This document shows, in pieces, positions 53,300 through 62,568 of a stretch of 64,000 nucleotides of DNA. Under the pieces are notes generated by a model. That model was not told the origin of the DNA. It did not search any database and was given only the letters and a program-made list of their open reading frames with translations. Position 1 is the first letter of the stretch. Every line of letters starts with the position of its first letter. The DNA is from Bradyrhizobium erythrophlei (GTDB lineage: Bacteria > Pseudomonadota > Alphaproteobacteria > Rhizobiales > Xanthobacteraceae), in contig NZ_LT670849.1 of the NCBI RefSeq assembly GCF_900142985.1, positions 2,666,001 through 2,730,000 of the forward strand, read 5' to 3'. The translations under genes were made by a program, and so were the position numbers.

Positions 53300-53430
53300 G
53301 TGGTTGGTGTAGAGCTCGGATTCTAAAGAAAAAGTATTCGATTTGCGACGCGATTGACGCTATTCAATCAAAGGTAGATCATCCATCGATTAGAATAGTA
53401 CGCCTCTCTGGCGAAAAAGCGAACACGTGG

Positions 53431-54432
53431 ATGCTGCTACTGAAAACTCGAGCTGATTTGGAAAGGTTGGTCGAAGAAGGCCTGCAGGAAAGTCTTACCC
53501 TCGAATACAAGGCATCGTCTGCACTTCAGAAGACCAGCGAGGCTCGTGCGGAATTGGTGAAAGACGTGACCGCTTTTGCGAATTCGGCGGGAGGCCAAAT
53601 CATATATGGCATCAGCGAGCGCAAGGGCGGCATACCGCAGGGCATTGATGCTGGGGTAGACGCCAAAACGTTTTCACCGGAATGGTTGGGCCAAGTTATC
53701 GAAACAAATTCTGCTCCGAGAATCCAAGGTCTACAGATAGAAACAATCGTATTGAGCCAGGGCAATCCGACGCTGGTCGCTTACGTGCTTTCTATTCCGG
53801 CGGCCGTGACGTTTGCGCCCCACCAGAATTCAATCGATATGAAGTATTATCGGCGCTTTGAATCACGATCAGTGCCGATGCACGATTATGAAATAAGGGA
53901 CGTTCTGCGTCGGGGAAAGTCACCGGAATTAAGCGTGAATTTTCTCTTTGCGGATGGTGGCGGCAAGACAAAGGACCACCGACACGCGGACGAAGTAATT
54001 GAGATCGAAGCAGCAATGCAGAATCTTTCTCCTGAACCTGCGCTGTACAGCTTGTTTGAGTTTTACTTTCAAAGTGAATTGATCATCGTCGAAACCGGCG
54101 CGTTCAGAAAAATTGATCCAAATTTGATTCTGGAGCCGTTTGCGCTGCACCGGCTTCAAAAATCGTTCATCACTCCGCCCGATTTTCCAATGTTGAAGGG
54201 ATCTAGCGTGACCGTCGGGCCACCACGTATCGCGATCAGGATTCCGCGAGATTATTTCGGAAAGCCGCACTACTTCGCAATTGGTTATAGCGCGTCCACG
54301 GTTGGATTCAGTCAAGTCAAATATGCTGGGCTTCTCATGAACGAAGGCGCTTTGACAATTTCGGACTTTTTTACAGTGGATGAGGCTGCAAGAAAGTTAG
54401 CGGAACTAAAGGCACCTGCCGTAGCAAGCTAG
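53431..54432 (+). CDS. AlbA_2-domain ATP-binding/DNA-binding protein
   Basis: A 333-aa protein with an N-terminal AlbA_2 (Schlafen-type) domain: ESLTLEYKASSAL, ELVKDVTAFANSAGGQIIYG and then ISERKGG. The C-terminal 180 residues are not recognised. The gene is visibly AT-richer than its surroundings and its codons differ, which suggests recent acquisition. ATG 53431 is taken as start because it precedes the domain; a longer frame from 53296 would be atypical. Such proteins occur in genomic islands and some phage-defence loci, but no partner gene is present here. Confidence 0.75.
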   Translation: MLLLKTRADLERLVEEGLQESLTLEYKASSALQKTSEARAELVKDVTAFANSAGGQIIYGISERKGGIPQGIDAGVDAKTFSPEWLGQVIETNSAPRIQGLQIETIVLSQGNPTLVAYVLSIPAAVTFAPHQNSIDMKYYRRFESRSVPMHDYEIRDVLRRGKSPELSVNFLFADGGGKTKDHRHADEVIEIEAAMQNLSPEPALYSLFEFYFQSELIIVETGAFRKIDPNLILEPFALHRLQKSFITPPDFPMLKGSSVTVGPPRIAIRIPRDYFGKPHYFAIGYSASTVGFSQVKYAGLLMNEGALTISDFFTVDEAARKLAELKAPAVAS

Positions 54433-54669
54433 TTACGCCAACTAAGCTGCCGCAATTCCTGCGAGCGGGGGGATGCATGGACTGGACTAAGTGGCGCCGC
54501 CGCGTGAGAGCAAACCGGAATCTAGAATGTCCTAGTTGTTTTATTTTCGACCTTCGGAATCTTTCTATTAGCTCTTGGACTTTCAGTGTTGTCCTTACTT
54601 CTCGGTTGATTGGTTAGACGACATCCTCATGAGAAGTGGCAACCCGAGCACGTATCTGCCGTTCGCAAT

Positions 54670-54990
54670 CTGCCCGTCGTGCCAATCATCGCCAACATTT
54701 CCGCTTGGCCCGTCGGGCAAATCACCTTTAGAAGCCTCGCCGTCTCGCGCCCGAAAAGAGGGACGTACCGCGATCGTCACGGACGTTGGGCGCGGGATGC
54801 GATGGACGCTTTTCGGTTGCGCGAGACGGGCGCGGCCAAAGCGTGCGGCGAAATCGTGTGGTCCTGATCTCCCGACGCTGGGATCACGTTGGCGATGATG
54901 CTTGCGCTATCTGCGCCGACCACGGTGGCTAGCAAGCCCGGACACCGGGGAGAGCGCGTCATAAACCGCAAGACCATCGTGCAGGGCCGC
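54670..54990. repeat. Long intergenic repeat, copy 1
   Basis: About 320 bp matching 56064-56385 in sequence and order (CCGTCGGGCAAATCACCTTT, GCGATCGTCACGGACGTTG, GCGGCGAAATCGTGTGGTCC, AAGCCCGGACACCGGGGAGA). No plausible protein is conserved between the copies. The 240 bp before it (54433-54669) contain only a doubtful 46-codon frame from ATG 54477. Confidence 0.85.
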
Positions 54991-55076
54991 GCAAAGATTT
55001 GGGCCAGGTGATTTGGGATGCCCAATCCCGACGGCGGCGGCACCAGCACAGATCGGTGATATCGACGGCCGATTAA

Positions 55077-55220
55077 CTAGTCGCAGCGTTTGGCGAGCCT
55101 TTTGGGTCTTTTTAGAAGCATCCGCTTGGCCTTGGCATCTGCACGCTTCTTGAGTTCGATCTTGATTCTTTCGATCAAGGTCGTCACTTCCGATTTCTGA
55201 ATTTTGAGAGTGGAGTTCAC
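55077..55220 (-). CDS. Possible small basic protein
   Basis: A 47-aa frame, NSTLKIQKSEVTTLIERI, then a Lys/Arg-rich tail (KRPKRLAKRC), starting GTG 55220 with GGAGG eight bases upstream. A longer frame reaches 55397. I do not recognise it, and the composition is compatible with chance. Confidence 0.3.
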   Translation of the reverse strand: MNSTLKIQKSEVTTLIERIKIELKKRADAKAKRMLLKRPKRLAKRCD

Positions 55221-55477
55221 GTCGGCGCCCTCCGAAGACCGGCAGGCTAGTACGTTTTGGGAATAGGGCAACCTGCAAATCGTTTCCAATCTCCATTTCG
55301 TTGGCGGAAGCGACTTCCATAGCGCAACCCGGTCCCGAGTCTTCGGCTTGCGGCCAAGATCGTGACGAAAGTCGCCGCCATTAAACCTAATCAGCAATCT
55401 TAATCAGCGGTTTTTCTCGCGGCGCACCATTGCTGCGCTATCGTCATCTCATCGGTCACTGAAATTGGAGGTGATCC

Positions 55478-55657
55478 ATGAGCGATAAAACAAGCAAAAA
55501 CCTCGCGCAACGAGAGGCTGGAAGGACTTTTCAGCGCTCCAGTAAATCGATCGCAGCGACGGAGTACGGACAAGCGCAGGAAGCTTTTCGGAAAAATTAC
55601 GAACGATTGAAGGCTGAGCGCCTGGCAAGAGAAGCGGCGAAGTCCGACGACAAATAA
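55478..55657 (+). CDS. Small hypothetical protein (59 aa)
   Basis: A 59-codon frame with an excellent ribosome site (GGAGGTGATCC before ATG 55478). The protein is polar and helical, MSDKTSKNLAQREAGRTF to LAREAAKSDDK. Codon use is less GC-rich than the core genes. The next small gene follows 13 bp later, so the two form an operon. Function unknown. Confidence 0.6.
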   Translation: MSDKTSKNLAQREAGRTFQRSSKSIAATEYGQAQEAFRKNYERLKAERLAREAAKSDDK

Positions 55658-55670
55658 CGGCGAGGACCGA

Positions 55671-55874
55671 ATGGCAAAAGACAGTTACGCGAAACCGCAA
55701 AAGAGCACCAAGGCCGAGCTGCATGCGATGCTGGCCGAGGCGGTCCGCAATACGCAGCCCCAGCGGGAACCCGAGCCCGAGCCGGTTCGCGAGGCGCGAC
55801 CCGCGCCGAAGCGCAATGCGCGAACGCGACCCGCACCGAAGCGCACGGCGAAAAGCAAAAGAGTTCGCCGCTAG
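55671..55874 (+). CDS. Small basic hypothetical protein (67 aa)
   Basis: A 67-aa protein with an acidic/helical first third (KAELHAMLAEAVRNTQPQ) and a Pro/Arg/Lys-rich tail (RPAPKRNARTRPAPKR, KSKRVRR) that could bind nucleic acid. GAGGA lies upstream of ATG 55671. It is the second gene of the pair with 55478. Confidence 0.55.
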   Translation: MAKDSYAKPQKSTKAELHAMLAEAVRNTQPQREPEPEPVREARPAPKRNARTRPAPKRTAKSKRVRR

Positions 55875-56063
55875 GACGGTGCGATCCAGCGCTCGCCACC
55901 CAATCCAACTGATTGGCGGAGCCAATAACTTCTCCAAATGATTCCGCCAACAAAATCCAAGGAAACGCGGCCCGCTACACGCGAGCGTTTCCCGCGAAGA
56001 CCATCACACCATCATCATCACAGCCGATCTCACTAATCGACGCCTCGACAACGCGATGCACCT

Positions 56064-56490
56064 TTTGCCCGTCGCGCCAATCCGTCGCGGACAATTCCGC
56101 TTGCCCCGTCGGGCAAATCACCTTTAGAAGCCCGCGCGTCTCGCGCCTCTCAAGGGCGTATCGCGATCGTCACGGACGTTGGCGCGGGATGCGATGGACG
56201 CTTTCGGCAGCGCAAGACGGGCGCTGGCTGGAAGCGTGCGGCGAAATCGTGTGGTCCTGATCTCCCGACGCTGGGATCAAGTTTGCGGGTGACGAGCCCG
56301 CGAACGACGGTGGCTAACAAGCCCGGACACCGGGGAGAGCGCGTCATAAGCCGCAAGAACCATCGCGCAGGGAATGCCGGATGTTTCGGCGTACCTGTGG
56401 TGACTAACTCGTGTGCTTTTTTGTTTTGCACGCGAGGCTGCGGGTGCGTTCGCGCACCGGCATTCCCTGTGCCCTCTTCTTACGAGGGAC
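56064..56490. repeat. Long intergenic repeat, copy 2
   Basis: The first 320 bp match 54670-54990. It continues with CAGGGAATGCCGGATGTTTC, GTGGTGACTAACTCGTGTGC, a GCACGCGAGGCTGCGGGTGC stretch and CCGGCATTCCCTGTGCCCTC, so GGGAATGCCGG pairs with CCGGCATTCCC across about 95 bp. This is the fuller copy. It is a widespread element type in Bradyrhizobium-like genomes, as I recall. Confidence 0.8.
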
Positions 56491-56549
56491 ACGACGATGC
56501 ATCACTCGGGCGCGAAACGTGCCGCGGGAAGGTGGAGGTGTGTCTGCTC

Positions 56550-56655
56550 TCGGTGTCATCGCCCGGCTCGACCGGGCGATCCAGTATTCCAGAGACAGTC
56601 GTGCTTGAGCCGATAGGCCTCTGGAATGCTGGATGCCCCGCGCGGGGCATGACGG
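56550..56655. repeat. Inverted repeat near tRNA-Ser
   Basis: TCGCCCGGCTCGACCGGGCGA hairpin followed by CCAGTATTCCAGAGAC, and then GGCCTCTGGAATGCTGG and GCCCCGCGCGGGGC hairpin. Non-coding. Confidence 0.55.
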
Positions 56656-56744
56656 CGAGTGAGCTGTTTGACATGTGAATCTGGATCAAGCCGCACACTC
56701 GGTGCGGGTGGCATGTCACCTGAAGCCAGCAAGGGCGAAGGGCG

Positions 56745-56834
56745 GCGCGGAGAGGGGGGGATTCGAACCCCCGATAGGCTTGCACCTATGCCGCATTTCG
56801 AGTGCGGTACAATCAACCACTCTGCCACCTCTCC
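56745..56834 (-). tRNA. tRNA-Ser (anticodon CGA)
   Basis: Read on the reverse strand: acceptor GGAGAGG pairing with CCTCTCC, D-arm GGCAGAGTGGTTGATTGTAC, anticodon stem GCACT-CGAAA-TGCGG style with CGA, a long variable arm (ATAGGTGCAAGCCTAT) and T-arm GGGGGTTCGAATCCCCC. The long variable arm marks a class II serine tRNA. CCA is not encoded. Repeat material lies on its left; no integrase is adjacent. Confidence 0.95.
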
Positions 56835-57158
56835 AGGTGCAAATCAGGGCAAATCGGCTGCCCTGGGTCGAGGCGAGTTCTAGGCGAGGATGTCCGGCCA
56901 GACAAGGCGCTGGCGCTCTAAAAATTCCACCGGGCGAGGAGAAGTGGGACCGCCAGACGCGGAAAAAACCGGCGGTCCCGTGTCGGCTCATTGAAATTGC
57001 TGGTCGGAAGTGCGGCTTCGCGGATCCAGCCTGAGCGACGGGGACGAGCCTAGCGATCCCGAAACGCGCGGCAACGCGATCCCGTTCTTAACCTAACCGC
57101 TCAAGGTTACCGGGCGCGCGGCAGAGACGGACCGAAGCAAAAGCAGGCCTAAGACGGC
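56835..57158. other. Gap without a recognised gene
   Basis: About 320 bp between tRNA-Ser and the ROK-type gene. A short pairing (TAACCTAACCGCTCAAGGTTA near 57091) is present but no gene or clear promoter. Confidence 0.5.
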
Positions 57159-58280
57159 TTAATCGCCCTTCTTCTTGTCCTTCTTGTCGTCGCCGCCGCG
57201 GTCCTTTTCCTTGTCCTTATCTTTGCCGTTCCGGCGATTGGAAAAGCGCGCATTGCCGAGCCCGGTGCCGATGGTGAGAACGCCCCAATGCTCGACATCC
57301 TGCATGAAGGGAACCTCCGACAGGCCCTGCGCGACGCCGTCATTGTGCATCAGAATCGCCGTGTCGTGATCGCCGATCATGGGGATCGCCTCGACCAGGC
57401 TCGCCGGCAGATTGAATTTGCTGCTTTCCCAATTGCCCGGCAGGTTCTGCGCGCCTTTTTCGATCGATCCGTCTTCGTTGATCACGCCGGGACAGGAGAT
57501 CCCGATAAAGGGCGCAAGCTTGAGGCCTTCTGCTTCGGCCTCTTCGATCAAACCTTTCAGCATCTTGACCATGCGCTTGATGGCGCCCTCGCGCGTCGGC
57601 TCGTCATCGGCATGACGCCAGAGCTCGGAGTGCCAAACCTCGGCTTTCGACAGGTCCTTCGCCTTCTTCCAGCGGGTTTCGACCACGCCGCAGCGGATAT
57701 TCGTGCCGCCAATGTCGATGGCGAGAATGCTGTCATAGCCCTCGAAAATCCACGACGGCGCCAAGTGCAGGCAACCGATCAGGCCGGCATCGTCCGGATC
57801 GAAACGGATCGGCAAGAGGTCGATCTTGAAGCCCTCGGCTTTCAAGAGACTATCGGTGCGGGCAATGGCGAGTTCGCCGACCCGGCTCTGGCGAAAGCCG
57901 CCGCCGACCACGATGCGCTCGGTGTCGGCCCAGGCCTTCTGCTTGAGGAAGCGCGACGTCACATAGGCGAGTTCACTGGCGAATTCCTCGATCGCGCCGT
58001 GCACCAGCGCCGCCTTGCCGACGTCATCGCCCGACAGGGCTTCATCGAGTTCGCTCTTGCTGATTTTGGCGGCGGATTTTTCGCCGAGCGGGTCCTCGCC
58101 GTTCTTCTTCAGCGGCTTGCGCAGGTCGTCGAGGATTTTCCGGAACGCGCCCTTGCTGGCGCGGTCGCCGATAAAACCGTCGTCGTCCTTCAATTCGACG
58201 TTGAAACTGTCGACTTCCACCGATGGCAGGCGGGAAGCGCCGTGCCGGGCAATTCCGGTCGCAAGGACTTCCTCAGCCAT
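57159..58280 (-). CDS. Circularly permuted ROK-type sugar kinase
   Basis: A 373-aa actin-fold kinase with motifs in swapped order. Residues about 85-175 carry what is normally the C-terminal lobe: GAIEEFASELAYVTSRFL, RIVVGGGFRQSRV (adenosine motif) and DPDDAGLIGCLHLA. Only then comes the usual N-terminal lobe: ILAIDIGGTNIRCGVVE (phosphate 1, residues 184-200), GISCPGVINEDG, catalytic Asp in MHNDGVAQG (Asp314) and LTIGTGLG (phosphate 2, 336-342). The zinc motif CxCGxxGCxE is absent. The tail is a run of Lys/Asp/Gly. All catalytic motifs are kept, so it is likely active on a sugar. ATG 58280 begins it. Confidence 0.8.
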   Translation of the reverse strand: MAEEVLATGIARHGASRLPSVEVDSFNVELKDDDGFIGDRASKGAFRKILDDLRKPLKKNGEDPLGEKSAAKISKSELDEALSGDDVGKAALVHGAIEEFASELAYVTSRFLKQKAWADTERIVVGGGFRQSRVGELAIARTDSLLKAEGFKIDLLPIRFDPDDAGLIGCLHLAPSWIFEGYDSILAIDIGGTNIRCGVVETRWKKAKDLSKAEVWHSELWRHADDEPTREGAIKRMVKMLKGLIEEAEAEGLKLAPFIGISCPGVINEDGSIEKGAQNLPGNWESSKFNLPASLVEAIPMIGDHDTAILMHNDGVAQGLSEVPFMQDVEHWGVLTIGTGLGNARFSNRRNGKDKDKEKDRGGDDKKDKKKGD

Positions 58281-58425
58281 GTTACCCCAGCCAGTGCTTG
58301 AATGGGGACAACCGTCGGGAACCCCATTGGTTTCACCGGGATAGGCGGGAGCGGCGGGAAGCCGGCCGGAGGCGCCTTGGGCGCGCAAATCCCACGAAAA
58401 TGGCCGGTTTTTTGGGCCATTTTCC

Positions 58426-58453
58426 TTGACTTGGGGCCTCTAGCGGCTATAAG
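58426..58453 (+). promoter_or_regulatory. Promoter of rplU-rpmA
   Basis: TTGACT and TATAAG separated by 16 bp, 157 bp before rplU. Just upstream is an inverted repeat AAAATGGCC / GGCCATTTT (58397-58423) that could be an operator. Confidence 0.6.
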
Positions 58454-58609
58454 TCCGGCACCCGGCGCGGGAGGTTTCTCGCGCTGTTTGTTTTTGCGCT
58501 GATTTAAGGCTTTTGGCCCGTCGCGCGGAAATTGAACCCATAACGACTGAAGAAAAAGCCGGCCCGGACTTTTGTTCGAGGCCGGGACCGAACACGAAGG
58601 AATAAAACG

Positions 58610-59119
58610 ATGTTCGCAGTCATCAAAACCGGCGGCCGGCAGTACCGCGTCGTTCCGGATGATGTGCTCGAGATTGGCAAGATCGCCGGCGACGTCGGCA
58701 CGATCGTGCAGCTTGGAGAAGTTCTTTTGGTCGGCGGCGAGTCCCCGATCCTTGGAACGCCCACGGTGGCCGGCGCGACCGTTGCAGCCGAAGTGTTGCA
58801 GCACAAGCGCGGACCGAAGGTCATCTCCTTCAAGAAGCGCCGCCGCAAGAATTCGCGCCGCAAGCGCGGCTATCGGGACGAGATCACGGTGCTTCGCATC
58901 ACCGAGATCCTGACCAACGACAACAAGCCAACCGTCGGACCGCGCCCGAAGCGCGAGAAGGTGGTGGCAAAGCCCGAGAGCGACTCGGACGAGGCGCCGA
59001 AGGCTGCCAAGAAGGCCGCGCCGAAGAAGCCGGCCGCCAAGAAGGCCGCTGCCAAGCCTGCCGCTAAGCCAGCGGCAAAGAAGGCGCCGGCCAAGAAGGG
59101 CAAGACCGACAAGAAGTGA
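58610..59119 (+). CDS. rplU: 50S ribosomal protein L21
   Basis: The first 105 residues are standard L21 (MFAVIKTGGRQYRV, KKRRRKNSRRKRGYRDE, TVLRITEI). A C-terminal extension of about 60 residues made of Lys, Ala and Pro (e.g. KKAAPKKPAAKKAAAK) makes it 169 aa against about 103 in E. coli; long L21 tails are known in alphaproteobacteria. It forms an operon with rpmA, 84 bp downstream. Confidence 0.97.
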   Translation: MFAVIKTGGRQYRVVPDDVLEIGKIAGDVGTIVQLGEVLLVGGESPILGTPTVAGATVAAEVLQHKRGPKVISFKKRRRKNSRRKRGYRDEITVLRITEILTNDNKPTVGPRPKREKVVAKPESDSDEAPKAAKKAAPKKPAAKKAAAKPAAKPAAKKAPAKKGKTDKK

Positions 59120-59203
59120 TACGCTTCAGAAGAGCGTGACACGAAGTGAAATGAATTCGTCAACGAATTGATCTAGAGATCACGTAGAAGTTGGAGACGG
59201 GCC

Positions 59204-59473
59204 ATGGCTCACAAAAAAGCAGGCGGTTCATCACGTAACGGCCGCGATTCCGCGGGCAAGCGCCTTGGCATCAAGGCCTATGGTGGCGAGCATGTGATTC
59301 CCGGCAACATTATCGCGCGTCAGCGCGGCACGACCTGGCATCCCGGCCTTAATGTCGGCATGGGCACGGACCATACTCTCTTTGCGAAGGTGGAAGGCCG
59401 TGTCGAGTTTCGTGCGAAAACTGGCGGCCGCACCTTCGTATCGGTGATTCCGATGGCGGAGGCGGCCGAATAG
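59204..59473 (+). CDS. rpmA: 50S ribosomal protein L27
   Basis: An 89-aa protein with the invariant start [20 protein letters not shown] and [15 protein letters not shown]. Its N-terminal tail reaches the peptidyl-transferase centre. It is followed by a short GC-rich hairpin and a strong terminator. Confidence 0.98.
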   Translation: MAHKKAGGSSRNGRDSAGKRLGIKAYGGEHVIPGNIIARQRGTTWHPGLNVGMGTDHTLFAKVEGRVEFRAKTGGRTFVSVIPMAEAAE

Positions 59474-59533
59474 ACGGTGGAACATGCTGATTCCGCCGGG
59501 TCCTGTTGAACCGGCGGAGCGCTTAGAGGCTCC

Positions 59534-59565
59534 AAGGGGAGGCGGGAAACCGGCCTCCCCTTTTC
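59534..59565 (+). terminator. Rho-independent terminator of rplU-rpmA
   Basis: Perfect 10-bp stem AAGGGGAGGC / GCCTCCCCTT, 9-nt loop, then TTTTCT. A GC-only hairpin CCGCCGG / CCGGCGG lies just upstream (about 59493-59518). Confidence 0.85.
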
Positions 59566-59629
59566 TGTTGCGCGCCTGTCGCTAGCGATGCGCCGCAACT
59601 TTCCAAGAGTGACCCTCAAGGAGCCTCTG

Positions 59630-60220
59630 ATGTTGCAGGATATCCCGCCCACGGCGTTGCGCGAGGCTGGACGTTGCATTCTCGATACCGAGCGGCTGAC
59701 GTTGCGCCGGCCGACGCTCGCCGACGTCAACGCGATTGCACGTCTCGCCGACAATCGCCGCATCGCGGTGAACACCCGCCTGCCGCATCCGTATTCGCAA
59801 AATCACGCCGTCGAGTTTGTGCGCCACGTGGCGAGCCAGCCGCGCGAAGTCGTGTTCCTGGTCGAACACAATCACACGCCGATCGGAATGGTCGGCGCCG
59901 GTTGGCGCGAGGCCGAGACTCCGGAGCTCGGCTACTGGCTGGGCGTGGACCATTGGGGGCAAGGCTTTGCCACCGAGGCCGCGCGCGCGGTGCTCGATTT
60001 CACCTTCGAGGAGTTCGACATCGCGTTCGTCCGCTCCTTTGCGCGGGTCACCAACCCCGCCTCGCGCAACGTGCTGGAGAAATGCGGCTTCCAGTGGAGC
60101 GGCGTGGAATTGCATCGCTTCGAATCGATCGGATCGTCGGCTCCCGTCGACTGCTTTCGACTGACGCGCGGCGTCTGGGCGTCGCTGAAGAACTGGGGCA
60201 GTTCGACGCGGCGCAAATAA
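59630..60220 (+). CDS. GNAT family N-acetyltransferase (RimJ/RimL-like)
   Basis: A 196-aa acetyltransferase. TERLTLRRPTLADVNAIARL opens the fold, ELGYWLGVDHWGQGFATEAA holds the acetyl-CoA pyrophosphate loop (GQGFAT), and NPASRNVLEKCGFQ is the typical C-terminal block. RimJ/RimL-type enzymes acetylate ribosomal protein N-termini or small amines; the position after rpmA is conserved in related genomes. GGAG precedes ATG 59630. Confidence 0.9.
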   Translation: MLQDIPPTALREAGRCILDTERLTLRRPTLADVNAIARLADNRRIAVNTRLPHPYSQNHAVEFVRHVASQPREVVFLVEHNHTPIGMVGAGWREAETPELGYWLGVDHWGQGFATEAARAVLDFTFEEFDIAFVRSFARVTNPASRNVLEKCGFQWSGVELHRFESIGSSAPVDCFRLTRGVWASLKNWGSSTRRK

Positions 60221-60227
60221 TGCACGC

Positions 60228-61145
60228 TCAGGCGGGCGGGCTTACTGCAATTTCAGTCCGCCCGAGCTGCCGCTCGCGGAAGAAAATATATAGCCCGGCG
60301 CCGATGACGACGGTGGCACCGATCGCTGTCGACAGTGACGGCACGTCGCCGAACACGATATAGCCGAACGCGACCGCCCAGACGATCATCGTATATTGAT
60401 ACGGCACGACGGTGCTGGCGGGCGCGAGCTTCAGCGAACGGTTAACGCAGAGCAAAGCGCAGGCCGAGATCGCGCCGGCCGCAAAGAACAGGACAAGGCT
60501 GCTCCAGGTCGGCGTCACCCAGCCGGCAGGCGCAATCACGAGGCCGAACGCCAGCCCGCCCGCGAACTGCGCCGAGACCAGCACGATGTCGGGCGTCGTT
60601 CGCAACAAGCGAGTGGTCAGCAGCGAACACGAGAACGCCAGGCTGCCGGCCAGCGCGATCATCGCCGGCCACGTGATCGTCTGCGCCGACGGTTGAAGCG
60701 CGATCAGGACGCCGCCAAATCCGACCAGGATCGCACTCCAGCGCCGCCATCCGATGCGCTCGCCCAATACCAGCCCCGACAAGGCGGTCACGAAAATCGG
60801 CGTCGCCTGGTAGTAGGTGACGACGTCGGCGAGCGGCAGATAGACGGTGGCGAGAAAGAAAGCGGCGATCTCCAGCGTCGACAGGACGACACGCAGCAGT
60901 TGCAACCAGGGCCGGTCCATGCGGCGGAATTCCGCACGATGCCGCCAGATCGATGGACCCATCAGCGCGAACGCCGCGCAGGAGCGCAGCAACATGAGCT
61001 GTCCGACCGAATAGGTCGCCACGATATATTTGCCGAGCGCGTCGCCGAACGCGAACATGGCGACCGCCGTCAGCATCAGCAGGATGCCGCCAAGGCGCGT
61101 GGAACGATCGTCGGTGACGGAGGATATGGTTGCGCGAAGGCTCAT
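60228..61145 (-). CDS. DMT family transporter (EamA)
   Basis: A 305-aa membrane protein with ten predicted helices in two EamA repeats. The first starts GGILLMLTAVAMFAFGDALG; the second starts PAMIALAGSLAFSCSLLTTR. Conserved TYYQATPIFVTALSGLVLGE and PYQYTMIVWAVAFGYIVFGD end each repeat. It likely exports metabolites. It is convergent with the GNAT gene (7-bp gap). Confidence 0.9.
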   Translation of the reverse strand: MSLRATISSVTDDRSTRLGGILLMLTAVAMFAFGDALGKYIVATYSVGQLMLLRSCAAFALMGPSIWRHRAEFRRMDRPWLQLLRVVLSTLEIAAFFLATVYLPLADVVTYYQATPIFVTALSGLVLGERIGWRRWSAILVGFGGVLIALQPSAQTITWPAMIALAGSLAFSCSLLTTRLLRTTPDIVLVSAQFAGGLAFGLVIAPAGWVTPTWSSLVLFFAAGAISACALLCVNRSLKLAPASTVVPYQYTMIVWAVAFGYIVFGDVPSLSTAIGATVVIGAGLYIFFRERQLGRTEIAVSPPA

Positions 61146-61336
61146 TGAACGAACGGTAAGCTAGATGATGGCGCCCACCTATCAGGTTGGCCAAAACCTC
61201 TCCAGCTCCGGTTTGGCATTGCTGCCATCGAAGCCGCCGATTGACCTGGCAGTCGCGGAGAAAAGGCCTGAAAATTAAGGCTTCCCGTCAAAATCGATGA
61301 TTTGCAGGGTTGCCGCAGCGCGGCCCCTGCCCTACT

Positions 61337-61365
61337 TAGAACCTCGGCGCAGAACCGAGGTTCTA
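61337..61365. promoter_or_regulatory. Perfect 11-bp inverted repeat upstream of obgE
   Basis: TAGAACCTCGG, a 7-nt loop, CCGAGGTTCTA. It has no U-tract and lies about 70 bp upstream of the obgE start, next to the hairpin repeat. It may be a leader hairpin or operator. Confidence 0.45.
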
Positions 61366-61372
61366 GACTGAC

Positions 61373-61430
61373 GTCTTGACGCGTTTTCTTGACGCGAACC
61401 GGTGCCCACTTCGCTTGAAAACGCTATGGT
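61373..61430. repeat. GCGTTTTC hairpin repeat, copy C
   Basis: Same unit as at 29728 and 51902. It ends six bases before the obgE start, so it forms the immediate 5' leader and supplies no evident ribosome site. Confidence 0.85.
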
Positions 61431-61432
61431 AG

Positions 61433-62500
<1,068 letters not shown>

Positions 62501-62568
62501 TTGCCTGTACCGTTGCACCATCTGCTATAACACCCTTCGAAGCTCCGCCCACACGGCTACAGAACGCC

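Noticed and set aside
54477..54617. A 46-codon forward frame after a G-rich stretch
   Set aside because: Too short and without a recognisable pattern; the AT-rich context makes a chance frame likely.
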